Shown: piece after piece, positions 1-8,259 of the stretch
Numbering within the stretch: the first letter of the stretch is position 1
How the letters are laid out: every line of letters starts with the position of its first letter
Assembly (NCBI RefSeq): GCF_020886775.1
Contig: NZ_AP024525.1
Location: 2,232,001-2,296,000, forward strand
Direction: 5' to 3'
Length of the DNA stretch: 64,000 bases
Origin: Sinomonas cyclohexanicum
GTDB taxonomy: Bacteria; Actinomycetota; Actinomycetes; Actinomycetales; Micrococcaceae
The notes under the pieces: generated by a model
Told to the model about the DNA's origin: nothing
The model's database searches: none
The model's input: the letters and a program-made list of their open reading frames with translations, nothing else
Program-made: the position numbers and the translations under genes

Positions 1-62
1 GTACTCGTGGTCCCCTGGTCGATGGCGATCACATACTGCGCGGTCCGCGCCTGGTCAGACAT
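1..62 (-). CDS. glpK: Glycerol kinase, N-terminal fragment (runs off window)
   Basis: The minus strand encodes 20 residues from an ATG at 62, ending in AIDQGTTS at the window edge. That is the N-terminal phosphate-binding signature of FGGY-family glycerol kinases. The enzyme would phosphorylate glycerol to glycerol-3-phosphate in the cytosol. A GAAGGAG Shine-Dalgarno (SD) lies about 7 bases upstream and decides the start. Only the tip is visible, so another FGGY kinase is possible, but AIDQGTTS strongly favours glycerol kinase. Confidence 0.85.
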   Translation of the reverse strand, partial: MSDQARTAQYVIAIDQGTTS

Positions 63-88
63 CCGTGGCTCCTTCGTCACAAGCCCAG

Positions 89-117
89 ACTGTTGTCTCC
101 TTCACACAGGAAGTCAA
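89..117 (-). promoter_or_regulatory. Candidate glpK promoter
   Basis: Minus-strand TTGACT (117-112), a 17-base spacer and AACAGT (94-89) lie just upstream of the glpK SD. The -35 is a good match and the -10 is weak. Confidence 0.4.
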
Positions 118-170
118 TCAGTCGTTCCGTGCGAGCGCGCGGGGCTCCGGCCGGGCAGGCACCGCTTCGG

Positions 171-183
171 TAGGGTGGAGACC
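171..183 (+). promoter_or_regulatory. Leaderless-type -10 element
   Basis: TAGGGT at 171-176 is followed by 7 bases and then an ATG at 184. This TANNNT-N6/7-start spacing recurs in the window and is typical of leaderless actinobacterial transcripts. No clear -35 is visible. Confidence 0.4.
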
Positions 184-243
184 ATGATCGCCTCCCCCGC
201 CTCCGCTGTGGCGCACCCGGGCACGGTGAGCCGGCGCCGATGA
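184..243 (+). CDS. Possible 19-codon leader ORF upstream of hydrolase
   Basis: An ATG placed exactly where a leaderless transcript from the TAGGGT element would begin opens a 19-residue ORF (MIASPAS...RRR). Its TGA overlaps the hydrolase ATG at 240 as ATGA. The hydrolase has no convincing SD of its own, so translation of this mini-ORF may deliver ribosomes to it. No peptide function is recognisable. This is an inference from position; the short ORF could be chance in GC-rich DNA. Confidence 0.3.
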   Translation: MIASPASAVAHPGTVSRRR

Positions 244-1157
244 CCGCCATGACTGCCGAGCCCTTCCTCTCCGACGAGCTGTCGCGGCGCGAGCACCGGT
301 CGTCGCTCGACGTCGCCGGTACTCCGACGGCCGTCTTCACGTACGAGCCGCGCAACCCAGAGGCCAGCGCGGTGCCGACCATCCTCGCCGTCCACGGGTT
401 CCGCGGCACGCACCACGGCCTGCTGCGGATTGTGGACGCGCTCCCTGGGTTCCGGGTCATCATGCCGGACCTGCCCGGCTTCGGGGAGTCGGGCGTGCTC
501 CCGAAAGGCGAGCACAGCATCGCCGGCTACGGTGCCTGGCTCGGGGAGCTCGCGGATGCGCTCGGTCTGGGTCCCGAGACGGTACTGCTCGGACATTCGT
601 TCGGCTCGATCGTCGTGTCCCACTTCCTCGCCGAGCACCCCGGCCGCTTCACCCGCCTCGTGCTGGTCAACCCCATCTCGGCGCCGGCCCTGGAGGGGCC
701 CAAGGCCGTCCTGAGCCGCATCGCGGAGGCCTACTACTGGGCGTCCGCGAATCTGCCCGCGGGAGTCGGCACGGCACTGCTGCGAAGCCGCGCCGTGGTG
801 CGCCTGATGAGCGAGGCGATGGCCAAGAGCCGCGATCCGCAGCTGCGCGGATTCGTCCACGGCCAGCACCGCGAGCACTTCAGCGATTTCGCGACGCGCG
901 AGTCGCTCCTGGAGTCCTTCCGCGCGTCGATCTCGCACGACGCCGCCGAGGTCGCCGATGCGCTGCAGCTGCCTGTGCTGCTCATCGCCGGGGAGCAGGA
1001 CGAGGTGGCGGCGCTGCCGGACGTGCGCCGGCTGCACGAGCGGCTTGCGGATTCGCGGCTGACCGTGATCCCCGGTGTGGGGCACCTCATCCACTATGAG
1101 ACGCCGGGCCCGGCGGCCACGGCCATCGCAGACTTCATCGGAGGCACGCCCGCATGA
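240..1157 (+). CDS. Alpha/beta-fold hydrolase
   Basis: This is a 305-residue cytosolic alpha/beta hydrolase. An oxyanion-type HGFRG motif is near residue 52, the nucleophile elbow GHSFGS near 119, and a C-terminal catalytic His in GVGHLIHYE near 280. The acid is probably the Asp in the GEQDEV segment. Length fits the family, whose members include esterases, haloperoxidase-like enzymes and C-C hydrolases; the substrate cannot be told. ATG at 249 is an alternative start. The stop overlaps the next start as ATGA, so it is co-translated with the glycosyltransferase. Confidence 0.85.
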   Translation: MTAMTAEPFLSDELSRREHRSSLDVAGTPTAVFTYEPRNPEASAVPTILAVHGFRGTHHGLLRIVDALPGFRVIMPDLPGFGESGVLPKGEHSIAGYGAWLGELADALGLGPETVLLGHSFGSIVVSHFLAEHPGRFTRLVLVNPISAPALEGPKAVLSRIAEAYYWASANLPAGVGTALLRSRAVVRLMSEAMAKSRDPQLRGFVHGQHREHFSDFATRESLLESFRASISHDAAEVADALQLPVLLIAGEQDEVAALPDVRRLHERLADSRLTVIPGVGHLIHYETPGPAATAIADFIGGTPA

Positions 1158-2245
1158 GGATCCTCATCGACGCCCGCTTCACCCGGACCGACCAGCACGA
1201 CGGCATCAGCCGGTTCGGTGCGAGCCTGATCGAGGCCGTGGCGCGCCGGGCCGACGTCGCCATGCTCATCAGCGACGAGCGCCAGCTCGCGCTGCTGCCG
1301 GACGTGCCCCACGTGAAGGCCTCCAGCCCCCTCTCCCCCGCCGAGCTGTTCATCGCGGCACGAGTCAACGGTCTGAGGCCAGATGTCGTGTTCTGCCCCA
1401 TGCAGACCATGGGCTCGTGGGGGCGCAGGTACCCGCTCATCCTCACCCTGCACGATCTCATCTACTACGAGCACCCCGAACCGCCCGGCTTCCTGCCGGC
1501 GCCCGTGCGTGTCCTGTGGCGCCTGTACCACAAGGCCTACTGGCCGCAGCGGGTGCTCCTGAACCGGGCCGACGTCGTGGCGACCGTGAGCCACACGACC
1601 CGCTGGCTCATGTCGGAGAAGAGGCTCACCAAGCGTCCGGTGCGGATCATCGGGAATGCACCCCAGGGCGGGCGGGAACCGCGGCCGCTCGAGGGCGCCG
1701 CCGAGAAGACCCTGCTCTACATGGGCTCGTTCATGCCGTACAAGAACGTCGAGACCGCCATCGCCGGCATGGCCGAGCTGCCGGACTATGAGCTCCATCT
1801 CCTCTCCCGTGTCTCCCCCTCGAGGCGGGCCGAGCTCGAGGCGCTCGTCCCCGCCGGCGCGCGCGTGGTGTTTCACGGCGGTGTGTCCGAGGACGAGTAC
1901 GAGTTGCTCCTGAGACGCACGACGGCGCTCGTGAGCCTCTCGCGGTCGGAGGGCTATGGCCTGCCGCTCGTCGAGGCGATGAGCCTCGGGACTCCGGTCA
2001 TCGCGAGCGACATCCCGATCTTCCGCGAGGTGGGGGGCGCTGGGGCCTCCTTCGTGGACCCGGACTCGCCCGCAGACTTCGCCGCGGCCGTCCGCGCCCT
2101 CGAGGCGCCCGGGGCGTGGGAGGCTGCCTCCCGGGCAGCTCGGCGGCAGGCCGCGACGTTCAGCTGGGACGCGTCTGCCGAGGCGCTCCTCGCCGCGGCA
2201 CGCGAGGCGATCGAGGCGTTCGGGCGGCAGCACCGGCGGACGTGA
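1154..2245 (+). CDS. Glycosyltransferase family 4 (GT-B fold)
   Basis: A 363-residue group 1 glycosyltransferase. The N-terminal Rossmann half starts MRILIDARFTR, with the acceptor-side HDLIYYEHPE segment near residue 100. The C-terminal half has the nucleotide-sugar signature EGYGLPLVEAMSLGTPV around residues 265-285 (the E-x7-E motif). No signal peptide or membrane span. It probably transfers a sugar from an activated donor to a glycan or lipid acceptor on the cytoplasmic face. Donor and acceptor are unknown. It is coupled by ATGA to the hydrolase upstream. Confidence 0.85.
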   Translation: MRILIDARFTRTDQHDGISRFGASLIEAVARRADVAMLISDERQLALLPDVPHVKASSPLSPAELFIAARVNGLRPDVVFCPMQTMGSWGRRYPLILTLHDLIYYEHPEPPGFLPAPVRVLWRLYHKAYWPQRVLLNRADVVATVSHTTRWLMSEKRLTKRPVRIIGNAPQGGREPRPLEGAAEKTLLYMGSFMPYKNVETAIAGMAELPDYELHLLSRVSPSRRAELEALVPAGARVVFHGGVSEDEYELLLRRTTALVSLSRSEGYGLPLVEAMSLGTPVIASDIPIFREVGGAGASFVDPDSPADFAAAVRALEAPGAWEAASRAARRQAATFSWDASAEALLAAAREAIEAFGRQHRRT

Positions 2246-2421
2246 CACAGCGGCAGGTTCAGCCCGGGACGCGCGGGCCTCAGCCAACGGACTCAGAACG
2301 GTTTTCGGATCTAAGAACTAGGTACCTGCTCGGCTGAAGTTCGTCCACGTATGCAAGAACTCGGACGTTCGCAGCCGCGGGCCTTCGTAGCCGACGAGCA
2401 TCGGCAGGCCGAGCGCCGTTT
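2246..2421. other. Intergenic spacer of lowered GC
   Basis: No gene, RNA or hairpin recognised. By hand count, bases 2281-2340 are about 52% GC, well below the flanking genes, marking the left edge of the accessory patch. Confidence 0.5.
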
Positions 2422-2862
2422 TCACTCGCCGAGCAAGACCCCTTCGATTACACCATCTAGCGCGTAGAAGGACATGCGCCACGAAGGATCAACGATCGCA
2501 CCTTCCTCCGCGATCGAATCAAGCCCTCGCTCTGACAGCAGATCACGCAGTTGCCCCATCGAGATCCCTAGGAGGGCTGAGCCAGCCAGGTGCGGTGCTG
2601 CCGGCTCAGCGAACTCGATCAGGGCTGCCCGATCCTGTGAGTCGTAGGTGACCAGCAGCCCGGTCTTAATGAATTGATCGGACTTCGGCGACGTCGGCGT
2701 TCGACGGAACTCCCGGAAGCCCCCGAGACACACTTGACGGCTCGACTCGCCCCACCGAACAGCCTCTTGCTCGTGCTCGACCCCCGCACTGGCGATGACC
2801 CCACGGAGCCCGACGTCATCTGGGTGCTGGCCACGTCGTGAACAGAACCTCCTGTGGAGCAT
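2422..2862 (-). CDS. Hypothetical protein, possibly truncated or frameshifted at its 5' end
   Basis: A 146-residue ORF of no family I recognise. The last 110 residues look like a genuine soluble protein: VRWGESSRQV, FREFRRTP, then a strand-rich LLVTYDSQDRAALIEF and LLGISMGQLRDLL. The first 20 or so residues are arginine- and cysteine-rich and look like out-of-frame translation. The ATG at 2862 has no SD. Upstream another frame encodes a protein-like GELVPVIENAPQEVLFTTWP that stops just where this frame becomes plausible. A lost or shifted N-terminus is therefore possible. It lies in the low-GC patch. Confidence 0.45.
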   Translation of the reverse strand: MLHRRFCSRRGQHPDDVGLRGVIASAGVEHEQEAVRWGESSRQVCLGGFREFRRTPTSPKSDQFIKTGLLVTYDSQDRAALIEFAEPAAPHLAGSALLGISMGQLRDLLSERGLDSIAEEGAIVDPSWRMSFYALDGVIEGVLLGE

Positions 2863-2987
2863 TTTCGATGACCGGGACGAGTTCTCCTGTGAAGATCCGC
2901 CCGTTGCCGCTCCTGCGGATCAACTTCAGCTAAGCAGATACCCAAGAATTATGTACTAACTAGATGTCGATAGCTGTGGATTTCATC

Positions 2988-2999
2988 GAAGATATCTTC
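2988..2999. promoter_or_regulatory. 12-base perfect palindrome next to the nuclease -10
   Basis: GAAGATATCTTC is a perfect dyad that ends immediately before the TAAGAT -10 of the HNH gene. The position suits a repressor operator. The bases around it (2941-3000) are only about 37% GC by hand count. Confidence 0.35.
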
Positions 3000-3011
3000 T
3001 AAGATTGATGC
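3000..3011 (+). promoter_or_regulatory. Leaderless-type -10 of the HNH gene
   Basis: TAAGAT at 3000-3005 is followed by 6 bases and the ATG at 3012. No SD precedes that ATG, so leaderless initiation is likely. Confidence 0.45.
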
Positions 3012-4679
3012 ATGGTGGAGGTATCGCGGTGGGGACAATGGGCGGAGGAGTCCGAGCCACTGCCCGACGCGCCGGCGCCTGATGACCCGGTGCCATCCGA
3101 ACCGGTGCCTGATGACCCCGCCGGGGACCTCTTCGCCGAGTGCCCCGAGCCGCCGGAGCCGGGAATCCTCGATGACGACACCGCTGACCGCGATGCCTTT
3201 GAGGCAGGTTGGTGGGACCGCAACGGGGAGGCGCTCGTTGCGCAACGGGACGATGATGACGATGAGGCCGACCTGCGCGAGCTCGCTGCCCTCTGGAACG
3301 AGAACCCTGGCGGTGTCCGGGTCCGGCACACTCCGGGTCCGGACGCCCTGGAGTACGCCGCGCTGCTCGTGCGCGCACTCGAGCGGGCCGAGGCGACCCA
3401 GGCCCGCCTCGACGCGGGCCGGGTCTGGATGACGGCCGAACTCGTGAAGTCACTGGGCGGGGCGGCTCCCGACCCCATCGCCCGTCTCGAGGCCCCGGGC
3501 CTGGCGGCCTCGGAGATCGCCGCAGCCCTCAGGATCCCCCAACGCACTGCAAGAGCGAAGGTCGAAGAAGCCAGGGCCCTGTGCGACCCGGCCATGGCAC
3601 CGCTGCTCGAGCGCATGCGGGACGGCAGCCTGAACAGGCAGCGCGCAGCGATCGCCCTCGACGCCGCGGCCCCGGTGCCCACGGGCCGGCTCGCGGACTT
3701 CGCCGAGGCCGCGGCCGAGATCGCCGCCCCCGCCGACCCCGACCGTGTCCCCACCCCGGCCGCCCTGGGCCGGCGGCTGCGGCGCCTCGCAGAGGACTAC
3801 GCCGACGAGCCGCTCGCTGCCCGCAAGGCCAAGGCCGCCGCCGACCGGCACGTGGACATCACCCCGGCCGGGGACGGGATGTGCCACCTCGTCGCCCTCC
3901 TCCCGCTCGAGCAGGGCGCCCTCATCGACACAAGGCTCGGCGCGATCGCCCGCTCCCTCCACAGCCCCGATGAGGCCCGTACGATCAACCAGCTCCGCGC
4001 CGACGCCTTCCGCGACCTCCTCCTGGGCTCCACGCCCCCAGAGTCCGAGTCGCCGACCGGCCCGCCACCGAGAGCACCGCTGGGGTCCCCGAGAGCACCG
4101 CTGGGGTCCCCGAGAGCACCGCTGGGCGGGGTCCGGATGCAGCTCGTCGTCACCGCCACCGAGGCCACCCTCACCGGGGCAAGCCGGGCCCCGGGCGAGA
4201 TCCTCGGCTACGGCCCCATCGACGCCGACACCGCCCGGAACCTCGCGGCCCAGACCCAGTCCTGGTCCAGGCTCGCCGTCGGCGGGAAGGACGGGGCACC
4301 GCTGTCCATCGGCAGGATCCGCTACGCCCCCACCGCCGCGATGCGCCGCTTCCTGGCCCTACGCGACGCAACCTGCCGATTCCCCGGATGCGACAAACCC
4401 TCAGCAGCCACCGACACCGACCACACCATCGAATGGGCCCACGGCGGCACCACCGGGGTGGACAACCTCGCCCTGCTATGCCCCGAACACCACCGCCTCA
4501 AGAGCCTCGCCCACTGGACCGTACGCCAGACCGGCACCCCCACCAATCCCACCCGAGACGACTCCCCCGCCACCACCGAGCGCGAGACCGGCGCTCCGCC
4601 CGGAACACTCGAATGGACCTCCCCCTCAGGCCGCAAGCACACCACCTACCCACACATCGAACACCCACCACCCTTCTGA
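3012..4679 (+). CDS. DUF222 / 13E12-repeat family HNH endonuclease-like protein
   Basis: A 555-residue protein of the actinobacterial 13E12/REP13E12 type. It has an acidic low-complexity N-terminus (about 1-90), a DUF222 helical region (about 105-400), and a C-terminal HNH module near residues 453-500 with CRFPGC, the DTDHTIEWAHGG core and LLCPEHHRLKS. The Cys-Cys pairs could bind zinc and the His residues a catalytic metal. Members are multicopy in many actinobacteria and are thought to be nuclease-derived and mobile; their biological role is unclear. A PRAPLGS triplet repeat sits in the linker near residue 355. The gene is alone, with a low-GC upstream region. Confidence 0.85.
   Translation: MVEVSRWGQWAEESEPLPDAPAPDDPVPSEPVPDDPAGDLFAECPEPPEPGILDDDTADRDAFEAGWWDRNGEALVAQRDDDDDEADLRELAALWNENPGGVRVRHTPGPDALEYAALLVRALERAEATQARLDAGRVWMTAELVKSLGGAAPDPIARLEAPGLAASEIAAALRIPQRTARAKVEEARALCDPAMAPLLERMRDGSLNRQRAAIALDAAAPVPTGRLADFAEAAAEIAAPADPDRVPTPAALGRRLRRLAEDYADEPLAARKAKAAADRHVDITPAGDGMCHLVALLPLEQGALIDTRLGAIARSLHSPDEARTINQLRADAFRDLLLGSTPPESESPTGPPPRAPLGSPRAPLGSPRAPLGGVRMQLVVTATEATLTGASRAPGEILGYGPIDADTARNLAAQTQSWSRLAVGGKDGAPLSIGRIRYAPTAAMRRFLALRDATCRFPGCDKPSAATDTDHTIEWAHGGTTGVDNLALLCPEHHRLKSLAHWTVRQTGTPTNPTRDDSPATTERETGAPPGTLEWTSPSGRKHTTYPHIEHPPPF
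4069..4131 (+). repeat. Three tandem 21-base units inside the HNH gene
   Basis: Units at 4069-4089, 4090-4110 and 4111-4131 (the last diverged at its end) encode PRAPLGS three times in the linker before the HNH half. The repeat stays in frame, so copy number can vary without breaking the gene. Confidence 0.8.
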
Positions 4680-4878
4680 CTCGACAGCGAGTGGTTCCTT
4701 GCCGAGGTCGTGCGCCTCTACCACAGAGGCAGCACCCTGACCGTGATCGTGAGGGCCCCCGGGGGGCAATGCGCAGTGGAGCCAGCCGCCAGCCCCGCGG
4801 AGCGCAGCTCAGACGTTCAGAGCAGGGTCCAGACCCGAAGCGGGCCAGGTCCTCAGGGGCTGGGGGCACGTCCAGCGT
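4680..4878. other. Intergenic region between convergent HNH gene and priA
   Basis: A small hairpin (ACTCG, loop ACAG, CGAGT) begins at 4680 directly after the HNH stop. An 11-base direct repeat CGTTCAGAGCA occurs at 4814-4824 and again at 4876-4886, where it overlaps the priA stop. No gene is visible. Confidence 0.4.
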
Positions 4879-7002
4879 TCAGAGCAAGTCAGGGGCGTCG
4901 ACCCGGAGCGTGACCGGCCCCCCGGTCCGACGCGCGGCAAGCGCGACCCGAACGCCGTGCAGGCCCCGTGTCACCGCGGGGCCGGACGCGATGGGGAAGA
5001 ACACGAGCGCCTGGGCCGGGTCGCCCTCCACGGGTCCTGCCACGCGGACCCCGGGATGGGCGAGAACATCCTGTGCCGCGGCGAGGAACGCCTCGACGTC
5101 CGCCATCGCGCCGGTCACCGCGGCGATCCGCACGGCAGGCGGCAGCGCGAGCTCGCGCCGCAGAGCGAGCTCACGACCCGCGAAGCCGGCGGGGTCCCAC
5201 CGCACGAGGGCGGCGACGGCCTCGCCCTCGCCCGCCGTGATGACGACGCGGCCGCCCTCGGACGCCGACCGCACGAGCGCAGCGGCGTTGAGCCATCGTC
5301 GCAGTGCCTCCTCGGGCGCCCTGAGGCTCTCCCGCCGAAGGAGCGCGTCGCCGTCGAGTAGGAGCGCCGCAGCGTATCCGTCCGGGGCCACCGGCTCGGC
5401 GCCGACCGTCGCAACGACGAGCGCAGGACCTCCCTCGAGCTCGGACTTGACCGCATCCCCCGACGACGTGACGACCAGCGCGCCCGGGAACGCGCGGCCC
5501 AACTCCTCGGCGGTCCGGAGCGCTCCGATCGCGGTGCGGCGCAGGGACTTCCCGCCGCAGACACGGCACGAGAACGCGAGCTCGGGGGTCCCGCACCAGC
5601 GGCACACCACAAGGCGTTCCCGCCCCGAGGCCTGCTCCGCGAGCGGGCCAGCGCAGTGCCGGCACCGCGCGGGCTCCCGGCAGCGGCCGCACGCGAGCGA
5701 CGGCGCGTACCCGGCCCGGGCCACCTGCACGAGGACCGGACCGATGGCGAGGGCCTCCCGGGCCACCTGCCACGCGGTATGCGGCAGCCGGGCGATCCGC
5801 GCGAGGGGGTCGCGCGCTGACTCCACGCTGTCCGCGGTGCTCGTGACCCGGGGCACGGCAGCCCGCAGCACCGAACGCTCCGCGGCGACCCGGTGAAGCC
5901 AGCCCGACTCGACGAGCCGCTCCGCCTCCACCGAGACCGCGTGCCCGGCCAGCAGCAGCGCGCAGCCGGTCTGCTCGGAACGCAGGAGGAGGACCTCCCG
6001 GGCGTGGAAGTACGGCGCCCGGGGCTCGATGTGCAGGTCGTCGCCGTCGTCCCAGCACACGACGAGGCCGAGGTCCCTGACCGGGGCGAACGCCGCGCCC
6101 CGCGTGCCGACGGCGACGTGGGCGGCCCCGGAGAGCAGTTCGAGGAAGCCCCGGGAGCGGGTGCTGGGCCCATCCTCGGCGGACAGCCGCACGATCCGCT
6201 CGCCCGGCAGCGCGGCCTCGAGTGCCGAGTGCACGCGGAGCAGGTCGCGCCGGTCAGGCACGACGACGAGCGCTCCCCTCCCGGAGGACCTCGCCGCGAC
6301 GACCGCCCGGGCGATGGTGTGCGGCCACGCGTCCGGCCCGTAGCCGTGCACCGCCTGGAGGACGGCACGCGGGCTCCCGCCGGCGGCCAGATGGCGGAGG
6401 TACGCGGCCCCGTTGTGCAGGCGGTCCCAGCCGCCCGGCACCTGCTCCGGACCGGCAGCATTCTTGGCCCCCGCGGCCGGGGGGCCAACGGCGTCGCCCG
6501 GCTGGGCGGCGTCGTGCGCGGGAGAGGCAGGGACCGCGACGTCGTCCCCGCGCGCCGCGAACTCCGCCTCGACCCGGGCCGCCCGGGGCGGCACCGCGAA
6601 TCGGAGGACGTCCCCGAGCGCCCCAGCCCAACGCTCGGCCACGGCGCGGGCAAGCTCGGCGATCTCGGGCGCGAGCACGGGCAGGGGTGAGAGCACCGCG
6701 CCGAGCGGCGAGAGTCTGACGCCAGAATCGGAGGAGCCGAGCCGCTCCAGCAGGAACCCGACGTGCTCGCGTCCGGCAACCCGGACCTTGACCCGCACAC
6801 CGGGAACGGCGGCGGCGTCCAGCTCCTCGGTCACGAGGTAGTCGAACGGACGGTCGAGCTGCGGCAGGGGCGACTCGACGCACACTCTGGCCACGGGCAG
6901 GCTTGACGCGGGCCGGGGGCCGGAAGGTGGCGGCTCGGCGGCCGGGAAGCCGCTCAGGAGGGACGGCTGGACCGGCTCGGCGCGCGGCTGGCGTGCAGTC
7001 AT
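4879..7002 (-). CDS. priA: Probable primosomal protein N' (PriA, ATPase-degenerate)
   Basis: A 707-residue PriA homologue. The N-terminal DNA-binding domain (LPQLDRPFDYLV) is intact, and the zinc-binding region near residues 430-490 keeps CGRCREPARCRHC and CRVCGG. The Walker A site is replaced by GYGPDAWPH, and the DEXH box by CWDDGDD. Actinobacterial PriA proteins are known to lack these helicase motifs, so replication restart would rely on DNA and protein binding only. I chose the ATG at 7002 because a longer reading would run into metK; the stop of metK is 20 bases upstream, so they are probably co-transcribed. Confidence 0.85.
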   Translation of the reverse strand: MTARQPRAEPVQPSLLSGFPAAEPPPSGPRPASSLPVARVCVESPLPQLDRPFDYLVTEELDAAAVPGVRVKVRVAGREHVGFLLERLGSSDSGVRLSPLGAVLSPLPVLAPEIAELARAVAERWAGALGDVLRFAVPPRAARVEAEFAARGDDVAVPASPAHDAAQPGDAVGPPAAGAKNAAGPEQVPGGWDRLHNGAAYLRHLAAGGSPRAVLQAVHGYGPDAWPHTIARAVVAARSSGRGALVVVPDRRDLLRVHSALEAALPGERIVRLSAEDGPSTRSRGFLELLSGAAHVAVGTRGAAFAPVRDLGLVVCWDDGDDLHIEPRAPYFHAREVLLLRSEQTGCALLLAGHAVSVEAERLVESGWLHRVAAERSVLRAAVPRVTSTADSVESARDPLARIARLPHTAWQVAREALAIGPVLVQVARAGYAPSLACGRCREPARCRHCAGPLAEQASGRERLVVCRWCGTPELAFSCRVCGGKSLRRTAIGALRTAEELGRAFPGALVVTSSGDAVKSELEGGPALVVATVGAEPVAPDGYAAALLLDGDALLRRESLRAPEEALRRWLNAAALVRSASEGGRVVITAGEGEAVAALVRWDPAGFAGRELALRRELALPPAVRIAAVTGAMADVEAFLAAAQDVLAHPGVRVAGPVEGDPAQALVFFPIASGPAVTRGLHGVRVALAARRTGGPVTLRVDAPDLL

Positions 7003-7022
7003 CGCCTGCGGTTGGACGCGCC

Positions 7023-8255
7023 TCAGGCGCCGAAGAAGTCCTTGAGCTGCGCCACCCGATCGAGGCGCTCCCACGTGAAGTCCGGCTCCTCGCGGCCGAA
7101 GTGGCCGTGGGCGGCGGTCTTGGCGTAGATCGGGCGCTTGAGGTCAAGGGCCTCGATGATGGCCCTGGGGCGCAGGTCGAAGACCTCGTTGATGGCCGCG
7201 CTGATGCGCAGCGGGTCCACGCTCTCGGTACCGAACGTCTCAACGTAGATGCCCACGGGCCGGGCCTGGCCGATCGCATAGGCGACCTGGATCTCGGCGC
7301 GCCGCGCGAGACCTGCGGCCACCACGTTCTTGGCGACCCAGCGCATCGCGTAGGCTGCCGAGCGGTCCACCTTCGAGGGGTCCTTGCCGGAGAACGCGCC
7401 GCCGCCGTGCCGTGCGAACCCGCCGTACGTGTCCACGATGATCTTGCGGCCGGTCAGGCCGGCGTCGCCCACGGGGCCGCCGATGATGAAGGCGCCCGCG
7501 GGGTTCAGGATGCTGCGGACGTGGTCCGACTCGAGCTCGGCCATTGCGAGGACCGGCTTGACCACGTGGTCCGCGAGGTCGGCCCGCAGCGTCGAGAGGT
7601 CCGTGCCTTCCGCGTGCTGGCTCGAGATGACGACCGTCTCGACGCTCACGGGCCGGTCGCCGTCGTAGCCGACGGTGACCTGGGTCTTGCCGTCCGGGCG
7701 CAGGTACGGCAGCTCCCCGCCCTTGCGGACCTCGGTGAGCCGCTCGGAGAGCCGGTGCGCGAGCCAGATCGGCGTGGGCATGTAGGTGGCCGTCTCGTCC
7801 GAGGCGTAGCCGAACATGATGCCCTGGTCGCCGGCGCCCTGGAGGTCGTACTCGTCCTCCATGGTGCCCTCGCGGGCCTCGAGCGAGTTGAACACCCCCT
7901 CGAAGATGTCCGAGGACTGCTGGCCGATCGAGACGGAGACGCCGCACCGGGCTCCGTCGAAGCCGTTCGCCGAGGAGTCATAGCCGATTCCGAGGATCGT
8001 GTTGCGCACGATCTGGGGGATCTCCACATACGCATCCGTCGTGACCTCGCCTGCCACGTGCACGAGCCCAGTCGTCGCCATCGTCTCGACCGCGACCTTG
8101 GAGTCGGGGTCCGCCGCAAGGAGCGCGTCGAGGATGGCGTCGCTGATCTGGTCGCAGATCTTGTCCGGGTGCCCCTCGGTGACGGACTCGGAGGTGAAGA
8201 GGCGGAGGGCCGTCAGGCCAGAGGGAATCATGCCGGAATCGGGTGCGTGGGTCAC
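7023..8255 (-). CDS. metK: S-adenosylmethionine synthetase
   Basis: 410 residues, full family length. It makes S-adenosylmethionine from ATP and methionine in the cytosol. Visible signatures are [19 protein letters not shown] at the N-terminus, the [12 protein letters not shown] motif and the [20 protein letters not shown] phosphate-binding loop. The GTG at 8255 follows TAGAGT by 6 bases, which fits a leaderless start; an internal ATG at 8231 is an alternative. It lies 4 bases after coaBC, so it probably has both read-through and its own promoter. Confidence 0.96.
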
Positions 8256-8259
8256 TGGT

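Noticed and set aside
4069-4131. CRISPR-like repeats
   Set aside because: The units are contiguous without spacers and lie inside a coding frame.
4680-4878. A small gene between the HNH gene and priA
   Set aside because: No start with an SD and no protein-like frame, only short repeats.
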